Source: Paramecium tetraurelia (taxonomy: Eukaryota; Ciliophora; Oligohymenophorea; Peniculida; Parameciidae). From it: a stretch of DNA of 64,000 nucleotides. The notes below the pieces were generated by a model. That model was not told the origin of the DNA and ran no database searches. It was given only the letters and a program-made list of their open reading frames with translations. Where the stretch lies: positions 463,327 to 527,326 of the forward strand of contig NW_001799200.1 in assembly GCF_000165425.1 (NCBI RefSeq), written 5' to 3'. Shown here in pieces: positions 10,058 through 20,461 of the stretch (the first letter of the stretch is position 1; each line of letters starts with the position of its first letter). The translations under genes were made by a program, and so were the position numbers.

Positions 10058-12794
10058 ATGAACTAAGATCATGTTAGTTAATACACTTAGAGTCAGACTC
10101 CTCATAATCACGAACCCAACCCTTAGTTGTCAAGTAATTAATCATTGCATATCATGGTAGAATATTAATAAATAAATTGAAGAACCCAGAACAATTATAA
10201 CTAATTTAAGAAATTGAAGAAGAATAAATACAGCCTTAAAAACAGAGGTTACGATTAAGTTTAGATTCTGACCGAGATAGAGATAGGGAGAGTGTTGGGA
10301 ATCAATGGATTAAGTAGAGACCTGGCAGTTCTAGCCCATCGGATTAAAAAACTGTGAAAAATATAACAAATAAAAGTGGAAGTCAAGCTTTAGTAAGCGG
10401 TAATGGGCGTTCTAGTAAAACTCCGTAAGATTTTTAGGAGGAAATCATCCCCTAAGTTAGAAGTATTCTAAAATAAGGGACATTTATAAGCCATTCCTCT
10501 TTACCTAGAAGCAGGGGCTTAAGACTTAGTAGATTATAAAGGTATGGATTCGTTATGAAATGGTAGCTTACATAGTTTGCCACAATCAATTAAAAAAAAT
10601 AGAGTATATCCTGAGGAAATAAGAGATAACATTGGTTCAAACCAGAATGATTCTTTTTCTGACGATTCATTCTTCGAAGAAACTGAACAGAACGAATTAG
10701 GAGATGAAACCAGATATCGTTTCGATAAAAGGTAGCCAATATTATTTAAATTATAGATATGCAAATCTAAAATATATTATATTTCCTGATGATCCTACAA
10801 AATTATTTTGGGATATATTAGTCGTTATCGCACTATTGTACATCTGTATCATGGTTCCTTATGATATCTCATTTAAAGATGATAATTAGGAGGAAACTCC
10901 AACTTAATTTGGTTTAGGATTGGCAATAGATCTTCTTTATGGAATAGATATTATAATCAATTTTTTGAGTGCGTATGTAGATGATTAAGACGAATTGGTC
11001 GTTGATAAAACTACTATCATTAAACATTATTTAAAAAGTTGGTTCCTTTTGGATTTGGTTTGTGTTGTACCTTTAGATTATATCCTTGATAATAATGAAA
11101 CTTCAGGATATTAGAAATTTGCTAAACTCCCCAAGGCTTATAAAATGATTAAATTAGTGAAGATGTCAAGAATGCTAAAATTTTGTGTATAAAAGAAAAA
11201 GTTCGGGGAGCTGATAACTTCATTTTCAAATATTACTGTAACAATTTTTGTTTTAAAATAGTAAAATATTAGAGTGATGATAATTTCATTGTTTTCTGTG
11301 ATTCTAGTGAGTCATCTGTTTTCTTGCTTTTGGTATTTCATAGGAACTGTTTCATCTGAATCAGAAACCTGGATTACGCATTATGTAGAAGATTAAACAA
11401 ATTTTGAAAGATACATCATGAGTCTCTATTGGGTATTTCAAACCATGGCAACCACTGGCTATGGTGATATTTCAGCAACAAATAGCACAGAGCAAATGAT
11501 TACAATTTTCATAATGATAATAGGTGTTGTGTTTTTTTCTGTCACTATTGGTTCTGTGAGTTCTTTGCTTACTTAATTGGATACTTAGAACCTTAAATAC
11601 AAAGAAAAGATTGACACTCTTAATGAAATAACAAAGAATCATAAAATCGATAATGCTCTCTATGCTAAGATTTGCAAAGTCTTAAAACAAGGTTACAAAA
11701 ATAACTAAAACGAAGTTGTAGAATTTCTTCATTTGCTCCCTTAAAATTTGAGAACCGAATTATCTTAAGCCATGTATAAGAATGTATTTCTGGGAATCGA
11801 TCTTTTTAAATAGAAGCCATTAAGGTTCACTGCTTATATCGGACCCTTATTAACCATACTAAGAATACCTGAAGGTGATGTTATCTATAATGAAGGAGAT
11901 TATGCAAGTGAAATTTACTTTATTAGAGAAGGAGGCGTTTCTTTGTGTATTAAAGAATGCGATTATCACCCCTTCGTTACCATAGATGCAGGATAATATT
12001 TTGGAGAAATTGAATTGATTAAAGAAACCTAAAGGAAGTACACTGCTATTGCATAAAAGTAATCTGAATTGTTGGCATTATCAAAATCACATTTCTTTAA
12101 AATATTTTTTTCGGAATTTAGAGAAATAGGAGAAGAATTGCATGAAGATGCTCGGAGGAAAAAGAGAGATTATGAAGACAAGTACACCAAAACAAAGGCA
12201 TATCTATAAGGGTTAGAATAAAAGGCTGAACAATAAATTATTGAAGCCAATAATTAGCCAAAACAAAAATAAGGTTTAGAGTAATTCAAAAAAAATTTAA
12301 TTTTTCAAGCTTAAACTAAAAAAGGATTCCTAGATAAGGCAATTAAAGATGCGGAGCAATTGGCATCGTGTGAATTAAAGAGGAAAATGACCAAATTAAA
12401 GACTGTCCTACTCTAAAAGGGAATTATTAACAAATTTGATGAAAATAGTCCTACAAAAATATCTCCAAAAATGATGAAACGTAATACTCTTAATAGTGAA
12501 TATTAACCAAGGAAAATAGATAAAAGAAACACATTTTTACCTATGGAAATTCTCTAATAAGCATAATAGTTAAGTTCAGAAGATGATAATAAACAATCAT
12601 AAAATAATTAATAAGAATAAAATGCTTTTAGATTCCCAAAAAAGGCTATGACAGCATTTATATCAGTCGATCAAAATTAACAATAGGAGGAATTTATAAC
12701 ATCTCAAGATGGTATGAATAATTCTTAGCATCCCTCATCATATAACACGAACATTTAGTTTTTAAAAAAAAGAAAAAAGCAATTATATCTTTGA
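10058..12794 (+). CDS. Cyclic-nucleotide-binding-domain K+ channel (886 aa)
   Basis: A voltage-gated-type potassium channel of the EAG/HCN/CNG superfamily in the plasma membrane. Three introns (10157-10182, 10542-10566, 10732-10756) give 886 residues. After a long Gln/Ser-rich cytoplasmic N-terminus come S1 (LFWDILVVIALLYICIMV), S2-S3 (FGLGLAIDLLYGIDIIINF), an S4 with regularly spaced Lys/Arg (AYKMIKLVKMSRMLKF), S5, the pore helix and filter MATTGYGDIS, and S6. TGYGD marks K+ selectivity. The C-linker leads to a cyclic-nucleotide-binding fold (EGDVIYNEGDYASEIYFIRE, DAGQYFGEIELIKETQRKYT); the usual PR-A-T phosphate-binding arginine is not obvious, so ligand binding is uncertain. The C-terminal 250 residues are charged and Gln-rich. 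Such channels set membrane potential and swimming behaviour in ciliates. The first intron ends in AAG. Confidence 0.9.
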
Positions 12795-12829
12795 TTAGTA
12801 TGTTTTAAGATCTCTACATCAATCAAACT

Positions 12830-13490
12830 ACTTAAATTTTATATTTTCATTTTAATCCAAAATTATTTCTTAGATATTGCACAATGGTTTATTAATTTAT
12901 GTGTTCATCGCCTATCAATTTTTAGTGGATGATAATTCTTATTATAAAATATTTTCTTAAAAATTGTAAAATCATAAAAAGTTGCCAATCCTACTTCTGA
13001 ATAAGCAAGAATATGAAACTTCTACTTTGCTTTTGTCCACTTAGGATTTCAATGCAAATTTATTATAATTTAAGGCAATAGGAATCATATCTCTAGTTTC
13101 ACATTTAATCACTAAAGTCTGAAAATCAGTTTTGGGAATCCTTCAGGAAAATTACTCTTTATCTAGTACAATATAGCATCATAAGGAAAATATAACTGAG
13201 TGAATAATGAATCAAGATATCTATCATCAGAGACAAGTGAACTCAAATAGGCTTATTTTGATCCAAATCATTAAAGAACTAAGCATAAATATGGAAAGTT
13301 TAATTCTGTAACTTTTGTAATTATATTTCATCCTATTTCAGAAAGCTCTTGCTTATTCTTTATCAACTTATCGAAAACTTAGATACCCAAGACAAGCAAC
13401 TTCAGATTTATTCTTATATCAGTATTCGCTTATGGAAAGAAGGGAAGGGAGTGAGCAATTTGAGTTTTTAGGAAGCTCTAAAATTAGCTG
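12830..13490. other. Unresolved coding-like stretch, strand unclear
   Basis: Between the channel and the BAH gene lie 660 bp that look protein-coding but that I could not resolve. On the plus strand pieces such as LDDNSYYKIFSQKLQNHKKL (near 12925), NHQSLKISFGNPSGKLLF (near 13110) and KHKYGKFNSVTFVIIFHP (near 13290) are open but in different frames. On the minus strand INLKLLVLGIQVFDKLIKNK (near 13380) and KCETRDMIPIALNYNKFAL (near 13080) are equally protein-like. TGA codons interrupt each candidate and no consistent set of GT...AG introns joined them. A pseudogene or a gene with several small introns are both possible. Confidence 0.3.
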
Positions 13491-13593
13491 AAAAATGATT
13501 ATATTAATTATGAGGATTTTTAAATTATCACACAATTATTTGTTTTCAAATCAAACACATTCTAATTATGAAGTCATTAATAATAATAATTTA

Positions 13594-15298
13594 ATGAGTG
13601 AACACTATAATTTTTCTGATTTTGTTAAATTCAGAAAGAGTAATACCTTTGGTATAGGGAAGATAGAGAACTTCAGCCGTGAGGAGGATTGGTTCGAATA
13701 TTTCGAATATATTTTAAGTGAAGAATTACCAACAGGTTGGTTTATATATTGTATATTTTATGTATATTAATATTATACAACACACATTTTCCAATATTCC
13801 TTATTATTGTATTTTTCTTTTTGATTAATTTTATTAGGTAAGCAACCACATCATGGATTATATGAAGTGTTTAAGACTGATTAATTAAAGAAAGGGAAAA
13901 TGACAGATATTATTGAAAAAGTCCAATTAAGTAAACTCCCAGAGTATGTCCAAATGTCAGAAAAGAAAGGATACGTGATGAGACAATAATTTATATCGAA
14001 AGATTTGATGCCCCTATTGAAATCCTGTTTTTGTGGTCAATATGTAAATCCGGATTAGGTACTTGTGCTATGTCCTTCATGTGAGAAGCCATTTCATGCT
14101 GAATGTCTAATTAAACAATTTGATCAAGGAAATGTTAATTGTGATTCATGCAGGGAAATCCTTTCTAGCCAATAAATTACAGATCGCATTAAGGATGCAT
14201 TGTAGACAAGGTAATCTACAGTTGTTATCCAATCAAATTAACCAAAAATCTATGAATAATAAAGAGCAATTTAGATTGAGGAAGAAGAGGAAGAAGAATA
14301 ACTAGATAGAAATGAAAGAAGAATTGATTTAGAGAAAATAGTCAAAAAGATTAAAACCAAAGATGGCTAAATCTCATCTAAAGTGTAAATCGTGAGGCAA
14401 GATTCAAATAACAATGGAAATTCTAGAGACAAGAACAAATAACATGAAATTACTATCCCTTAAGCTAATCCTCCTGAACAATAAAAACAACAAACTCAAC
14501 CATTTAAAAACATATCAGCCTAAGCAGTGGAAAAAATGAAAAGTTGGGTTGAGAGATACAGACAAATGGAATCAAACGCTTCAAGTTTTGAAAAGAAAAG
14601 ACAAGAAGTCAGAGAAAAGTTCTTTTCAGTTATTTTTTATGGAATTGAAGAATTAAAAGACATGTATTAAAGAGATCCTACATCTATTACACAACTAGAA
14701 AAAGAGATTATCAATAATTCTGACACAGCTTTATTTTAATACATTAAGAATTTGGCTTTAGACATTGAAGTTTACACCCATATCAAGTTTAATACATAAT
14801 ACAAGACCAAATTAGAACCACTATATGTTGAAAGATGCAAACTCATTTATTTACACATGAAAGATGACAAAAACTTAGAATTGAGAAGAAAAGTCATCTC
14901 CAAAGAATTCTAAGCCTAAGATTTGAGTACCAGAGATGAAAGAGATCTCTACAATCCAGAGAAGAGAAAATAAACTCAAGAGATAGCTATGAGAGTTATT
15001 GAACTTAATTAAAAGGATAAAGATGAAGAACAAAAAATTGCCAAAGATATTGAAGAAGTATCATTTTCCAGGAATGTAAATATTTTTATTATTTTAGTAA
15101 TCAATTAATGAAGAGATCTAAATCCCCACTTAAAAGAAGGATGGACATTCAACCAGAACACTTTTGAAAGAAAAAATGATGGAATATTCAGTCGAAAAAT
15201 CTATAATGAGATTTAAAAAAAGAATTGCTGATGAACTTAATGACAAGGAGCGTCTACTAATATTAGCCAGTTTAGAATAGTATCAACTCCATTAATGA
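13594..15298 (+). CDS. BAH-PHD chromatin protein (526 aa)
   Basis: A nuclear chromatin-reader candidate. After a short N-terminus (MSEHYNFSDFVKFRKSNTFG) comes a BAH-like segment (HHGLYEVFKTDQLKKGKM) and a C4HC3 PHD finger (CFCGQYVNP, CPSCEKPFHAEC, NCDSC) at about residues 120-170. An acidic linker rich in Glu follows, then a helical region (KMKSWVERYRQMESNASSFE, EVREKFFSVIFYGIEELKD) resembling the central domain of TFIIS-type proteins. BAH and PHD modules bind nucleosomes and modified histone tails. The second intron (15076-15097) is ordinary. The first insert that must be removed (13736-13837) is 102 nt, far longer than any other intron here, and begins GTTGG; see findings. An upstream in-frame ATG at 13495 is possible but less protein-like. 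Confidence 0.8.
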
Positions 15299-15655
15299 AT
15301 ATTCAAATATTATTTGTTTTATATAAATCATTATGTATGAAGTTACGTTATTTCTACCAAATTTTTAGTAACAAGAAACTATTAAATATTTCAATTTCTT
15401 ATTAGAATTTAATCAATTTTACCTAATCATGGAAGTTCTTACACTTTTACAAAATTAGCAAATCTCACTATTTTCAATAATAAATTTTACTTTAAATTAT
15501 TTAAAAAAATTGACTTCAATTTTAAATCCTAAATTGATTATAATTATATTACTTGTATATTTTAATCTATATATTTTCCAACCAATTGTACTTTTTTTTG
15601 AATGTTTTATTATTTACTTCTATTTCCATTCTTCATGCTTTTGAGTTTTCTCCTT
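15299..15655. other. AT-rich convergent spacer, no gene seen
   Basis: About 360 bp between two convergent 3' ends. No convincing frame or structured RNA was found. Confidence 0.4.
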
Positions 15656-16021
15656 TCAATGAAAATCGATAAATAAGTGAATTCTTTATTATTTTATTTA
15701 AGCTGTTAAGTCCTTCATTAAAATTCTTGATTTCTCCTTTTATAAGAATATAGCGAGGACTTTGTAGTCATTATCAACACTCTCCTCATCTTGATTGCCT
15801 ATTAGGTTAATCTTTGCTTTATTCGTTGGTATCTATATTTGTATTTATAGTTTTTATTTATATGAAAGAATTTTTAAATATAATCTTTTATTTTAATCAA
15901 TCTTAAAAATACTTGATCTTTTCATACTTTAAGTTAGATTGTTATGTTTACAAATTAGCTATTTCTTATCAATAAATGCATAGATTTAGATTCTTAAATT
16001 CTACCTTTCATATGTTTCCAT
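15656..16021 (-). CDS. Unknown protein (121 aa)
   Basis: A single open frame from ATG 16021 to TGA 15656 with no intron. The product starts METYERQNLRIQIYAFIDKK, continues with a Lys/Ile/Gln-rich stretch and a better-conserved-looking end (KINLIGNQDEESVDNDYK, VLAIFLQKEKSRILMKDL). No motif or membrane segment. The 121-codon frame without TGA and the amphipathic C-terminal half support a real gene; function unknown. Confidence 0.55.
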
Positions 16022-16121
16022 TTTGACTAGAATCCAAATAAAGTGATTTTCTAATTCAACTTTTGATATTAGTTTTGATTAATTAAATCTATTTATTTTA
16101 GTAGCTTTTTATTTTAAAAAA

Positions 16122-16411
16122 ATGAATTCTATATAACAAGCATTATTAGAATAATTGGGTTTATAAAATATTGACATAAGTCTAATACATGATAATATAA
16201 CTAGTTTATTTCAAAATCAGTTTACATAAATGTTAGTACTAATTAATACTTAATTTTTGTACTAATTTTTAATCAAAATATACGAAAAGATAATATGGGT
16301 AATTTTATTAGTTGATTTGAATATAATGAAATAATATTCGATTTTAATATGAAATATGAGATTAAGGATTGGATTTAAGAAATTGATTTGAGAATTTTAC
16401 AGGAATACTGA
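16122..16411 (+). CDS. Possible small protein, exon structure unresolved
   Basis: From ATG 16122 the frame reads MNSIQQALLEQLGLQNIDIS and LIHDNITSLFQNQFTQ, clearly protein-like; a later piece (FDFNMKYEIKDWIQEIDL, LRILQEY then TGA at 16409) is also protein-like but in another frame, so at least one small intron lies between about 16230 and 16330. I could not fix its borders. A product of about 75-90 residues, leucine- and glutamine-rich, function unknown. Confidence 0.4.
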
Positions 16412-16780
16412 GGTGGATAAAGATTATTATTTTATTATAATCGAAATTTCCAATTAACAAGAAATACCATTCTCCTTATATAAAATATCAAATTTAACTA
16501 AAATTAATTTAAATAAAATCATCAATTTAATAAAGTAAAATTAGATGAAACATAATTTATCTCAGGTAAAAATTAGAATCAAAATTTAAATAATATTACT
16601 ATAATTATTTATTTCCTCTACAGAGGATTAATTGAAAATAAATATGAGTTTCATTATTAAAAGGACAGCGATAGTCATCTAATTTTATTTGATACTTAAT
16701 TTAAATGCTTACGAAAAATGAATAAAGTGATATTAGATATTTCTAATTAATATAAAATCACAAACAGATATATAATACTA
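16412..16780. other. AT-rich spacer, no gene seen
   Basis: About 370 bp between two converging genes, very AT-rich. No frame convinced me. Confidence 0.4.
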
Positions 16781-17311
16781 TCATGGATCCAATTTCAAAA
16801 GTCTTCCATTAGTTAATTATCTATTAATTTTTCTTTTGGGCCTTTGTTCATTCTAATCCAAACCCATATGTTCCAATTTATTCCCTTAATTAATGAGATC
16901 TAAAACTGGGACTATTTAGACTCTTTTATCCCTACACTTGAGTAGCTTACTAATCTTGTCATTTTGCTCATCTATTTCAGTTTTGATTCTTCTGTTTAAA
17001 TCAGAATTCATTACTAGTACTTGGGTATACACTGAAGATTGTTATGAGGTTCTATTTTCATTGTTTTAAAATGGGTTTCGCTTCTCCTCAATTTTAGGTA
17101 AGCTTTATTCATAGATAGGATCTAAAGAAGCGGGCTTTTGTTGGAGGTTGTAATTTTATTTTGTAAATTTATTTCCTGAAATTTTAAGGGGAGTATAGTA
17201 GTTTTAAGGTAGAAGATCAAAAGAATTGAGAAATCCAGAAGGTCTAACATTTCTGAGAGGTTTGAATGAGATTTCAGATTATTTAGGTTGTTTAAAGTAT
17301 TGATTGCTCAT
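16781..17311 (-). CDS. Unknown protein with short coiled coil (176 aa)
   Basis: A single-exon gene, ATG 17311 to TGA 16781. N-terminal half is Pro/Ser/Asn-rich and probably disordered (SFKPLRNVRPSGFLNSF); a helical segment follows (MNSDLNRRIKTEIDEQNDKI, SKLLKCRDKR), then a basic end (RPKRKINRQLTNGRLLKL). No catalytic motif. The layout fits a small cytoskeletal or adaptor protein, but this is not supported by homology I recognise. Confidence 0.65.
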
Positions 17312-17686
17312 TTAGATTTAGAATTTTTATTAATTAATTAATCTTAAAGAAGACTTGCTTTTTCAAATTAGTTCAATTATTTAAAGGCTCATCATCTTAT
17401 ACTTTAAAAAAATGATATTCTTTGTCAATCTTATCAAAATGGTTAAACCCCTCCAAAACATGCCGAGATTTGGATATAAAATAAGAGATATCTAAACATT
17501 CTGAATTTCTAATGGAAATGGCAGAGTAGATATTTGATATTGATCAATGCAACGAACTGATAAAATCAAGAATATGGATTTAATTCAGAACAATAATGCT
17601 CAATGAAATATTTGATAATTTTTATATGTATATATATATAAGTATTTGAGTATAATTTGTGAAAATTCAAATCTTTTTAATAATTA
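17312..17686. other. Divergent spacer upstream of RPL5
   Basis: About 375 bp between the start of the 176-aa gene (minus) and RPL5 (plus). AT-rich, with a TATATATATATA run at about 17628-17640 some 50 bp before the RPL5 start, a plausible core promoter element. No gene seen. Confidence 0.4.
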
Positions 17687-18654
17687 ATGGCATTTGTTAA
17701 GCTTGTTAAAGGTACTCCATATTTCAAAAGATTCTAAACTAAATTCAGAAGACGAAGAGAAGGAAAGACTGATTACTATGCAAGAAGCAGATTGATCGTA
17801 TAAGACAAGGATAAATACAACTCACCAAAATACAGATTTGTAGTTAGACACACAAACACAAAGATCATTTGCTAAGTGATCTACGCCACCTTAAAGGGAG
17901 ACAAGGTTGTGTCTGCTGCTGAATCTACCGAATTAAAGAGATTTGGTTTAACTAGTGGTTTAACCAACTATGCTGCTGCATATGCCACAGGTTTATTATT
18001 GGCCAGAAGAACACTTAAAACATTGAAGATGGATAAATTCTATGAAGGTAACAAAACCATCGATGGAAACTTGTATGATGTTGCTGAAAAGGAAAACCCA
18101 GAAAGAAGACCATTCTTTGCAGTACTTGATATTGGTTTGGTCAGATCAACTCTCGGAAACAGAGTCTTCGCTGCCTTAAAGGGTGCTGCTGATGGTGGTA
18201 TTCACATCCCACACAACAACAGAAGATTCCCAGGATTCTCTGTTGATAATGACAAGAAAGAAAAATATGATGCCAATGTTCACAAGGACAGAATCTTTGG
18301 TGTTCATGTTGATAAATATATGGCTCTCTTATAAAAGGAGAAGAAGACAAACAAAGATGGAAGATCTAAGTTTGATGTCTAATTCCACAATTGGGAACAA
18401 ACCTTGAAGACTGTAATATAATAAATTAATATTAATAGGCTGGTGTCAAATCAGTTTAAGAATTGTTCAAGAAGATTCACGATGAAATCAGAAAGAACAG
18501 TGACAGAGTTAAGAGAGGTGCTAAATAAAATCCAAAGAGAGATCACACCAAATATAGAGCTAAGAGATTAAATGCTAAATAAAGAAGAGCTAATGCTTTA
18601 AAAAAAATCGATATTGCCACCAAATAAGCTGCTAAATTAAAGAAGAAGGCATGA
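17687..18654 (+). CDS. RPL5: 60S ribosomal protein L5 (uL18), 313 aa
   Basis: Cytosolic large-subunit protein that binds 5S rRNA. After one 26-nt intron (18413-18438) the product is 313 residues, close to the eukaryotic norm. The start MAFVKLVKGTPYFKRFQTKF and the following RRRREGKTDYYARSRLIVQD are characteristic, as are YATGLLLARRTL, RPFFAVLDIGLVRSTLGNRV and GAADGGIHIPHNNRRFPGF. The C-terminus is Lys/Arg-rich. Codon use is strongly biased and GC-richer than the surroundings, as expected for a ribosomal protein. Note that TAA and TAG occur at Gln positions inside conserved blocks, direct evidence for the ciliate code. Confidence 0.97.
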
Positions 18655-18829
18655 TTTCATATATATTTGGTACATTATAAAAATATCCCCAATCTAATAC
18701 AATATTATAATCATTTCCTCTGCTCTATTCAAAGGTCGATCTCATTGATATAAACTTATTTTACTTTAATAAAGCATAAATAGAATCTATATTTTTAATT
18801 ATTTTGAAAAGAATAATATAAATATTTAT

Positions 18830-19904
18830 ATGTCAACTTAGTATAGAATACCATCCAACGATAATTATATTCGAGACTTAGAAAACATTTCACAAAGGTA
18901 ACTTTGAAATCATAATGAAAAGAGAGCGTCATGGATTATTCAATCAACCTCCTCCATTGCTATTGGGAGACTAATATAACGATGCCTTAAAAAGTAAGTA
19001 ATATTCTTATTTGCATCTAGGCAAAGGCAAGGAAAAAGCCATTTTGGTCAATACAAAATTATAGAAAAAGCATGAACCTGCGTTATTCTAGGAGCCCGGT
19101 TACACAACATTAAATGATCCATACAAAGATTAATTTAAAGCTAAATAAATTTACGATAAAGAAAGAGAATTAGCAATAAAAAATCCAAATTGTTTCAAGC
19201 CAAATGATCAGGTTAAATCAATGTAAATATATATTCTTTGAAAATCAAAGTAAGCATTCTGAATTCGAACACATGAAAGAATTTAATGATAAAGTATTTA
19301 ATACCAGAACTCCAACTGGAGATGTGAGAACCTAAGCCAGAAATTTTTTAACTAATCCTGCCAAGAAAGGGTTAGGCAGAACCACATCTAATAATTTATT
19401 TGGATAAATCGAATATATACCTGATCCTTATGATAGATAAGAGGAGCTAGAGAGACGAGAAAGAATTAAACATAGGAACAAGTTTTTACCAGGAACAACA
19501 AGGTTTATTACAACAAGTCATGGTAATCGACCTTTTACTGCTGATGGTACATTACTTGATGGAGCTGGATATTTATCTCGTAAATACTTCATTCTAATAA
19601 TAAAGAAACGAAAAGACCTTTTTATAAAGGTGCTCCATTTAGACCAGCTAACTAAAATAAAAAAGGATTTTAAGGAACATTCGAAGTGCTCTAATATATG
19701 GAAGAAGGTGCATCAGATCCTAAGACCAAATAAAATACTTTTCAACAATTGAGTGCAACATAAACCTATGAGAAACCTTGGAGACCTAATTCGAACGGAA
19801 CTTTTGCTCGGCCATGTCCAAGTGTTTCGCAATAATTAAGAAATAGAAGTGTTGGATCAAATCAAAAGGGTGAAATAAGGAGTGCAATAATTGCAATAAA
19901 TTGA
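18830..19904 (+). CDS. CFAP96: CFAP96 / C4orf47-family ciliary protein (331 aa)
   Basis: Three introns (18898-18922, 19223-19250, 19580-19605), all ending in AAG, give 331 residues. Family features are present in order: ERHGLFNQPPPLLLGDQYND near the N-terminus, FQEPGYTTLNDPYKDQFKA, the core RNFLTNPAKKGLGRTTSNNL, KFLPGTTRFITTSHGNRPFT, RPFYKGAPFRPANQNKKGF and a C-terminal SDPKTK region. The family (CFAP96, formerly UPF0602/C4orf47) is cilia- and centrosome-associated, which fits a ciliate. The upstream peptide MSTQYRIPSNDNYIRDLE joins through the first intron; a start at the internal ATG 18915 without that intron is the alternative. Confidence 0.8.
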
Positions 19905-20015
19905 ATGTTTAAATTAGACATAAATTATGCAATTCTCAATCAGTAATCTATTAAAAGATATATAAATCATTTGCCTTCCCTTTGTCTATTTATTCATATT
20001 TTTGATAAATTTTAC

Positions 20016-20228
20016 TCATTAAAAATAACATTTACAAATATAATTTTTGTCAGTTTCACAATAATGAATTTCTCCACATTTAAGATATTGAAAGATAATA
20101 TAAGTAGAACAGCTTAATTGGAAAATATTATTGCTAAAGTTATGTAATATTGTTGAGGAAATTATTTTTGGAAAAAGTAATCTTGTGTTTATTATGATTT
20201 GGATTACTAGAATCATATAATTTGCCAT
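20016..20228 (-). CDS. Small Cys-containing protein (70 aa)
   Basis: Open frame from ATG 20228 to TGA 20016. N-terminal hydrophobic segment (MANYMILVIQIIINTRLLF) that could be a signal or membrane anchor, then a C-terminal half with five cysteines and two close pairs (QLSCSTYIIFQYLKCGEIHY, CETDKNYICKC). It might be a small secreted or zinc-binding peptide. An intron (GTAATC...CACAAG) inside the hydrophobic part is possible and would shift the reading. Function unknown. Confidence 0.4.
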
Positions 20229-20461
20229 AAAAATTTCTTGATTTTCATATTTAATCTTACCATTCCCAACTTAGGACTATTTATTATTCAAAAATCCAAA
20301 TTGATCATATATTGTCAGATACTCAGTTTTTGATTGTTGCATTTTGTAATAACCATATCAATAATCGGGATCACGTCTTTATGTTTGGGCTTTATGAAAC
20401 CCCCATATAGGATGTAGAAGTTATTTATATAATTTTTGCATTTATTTTAATATTTTATAAA

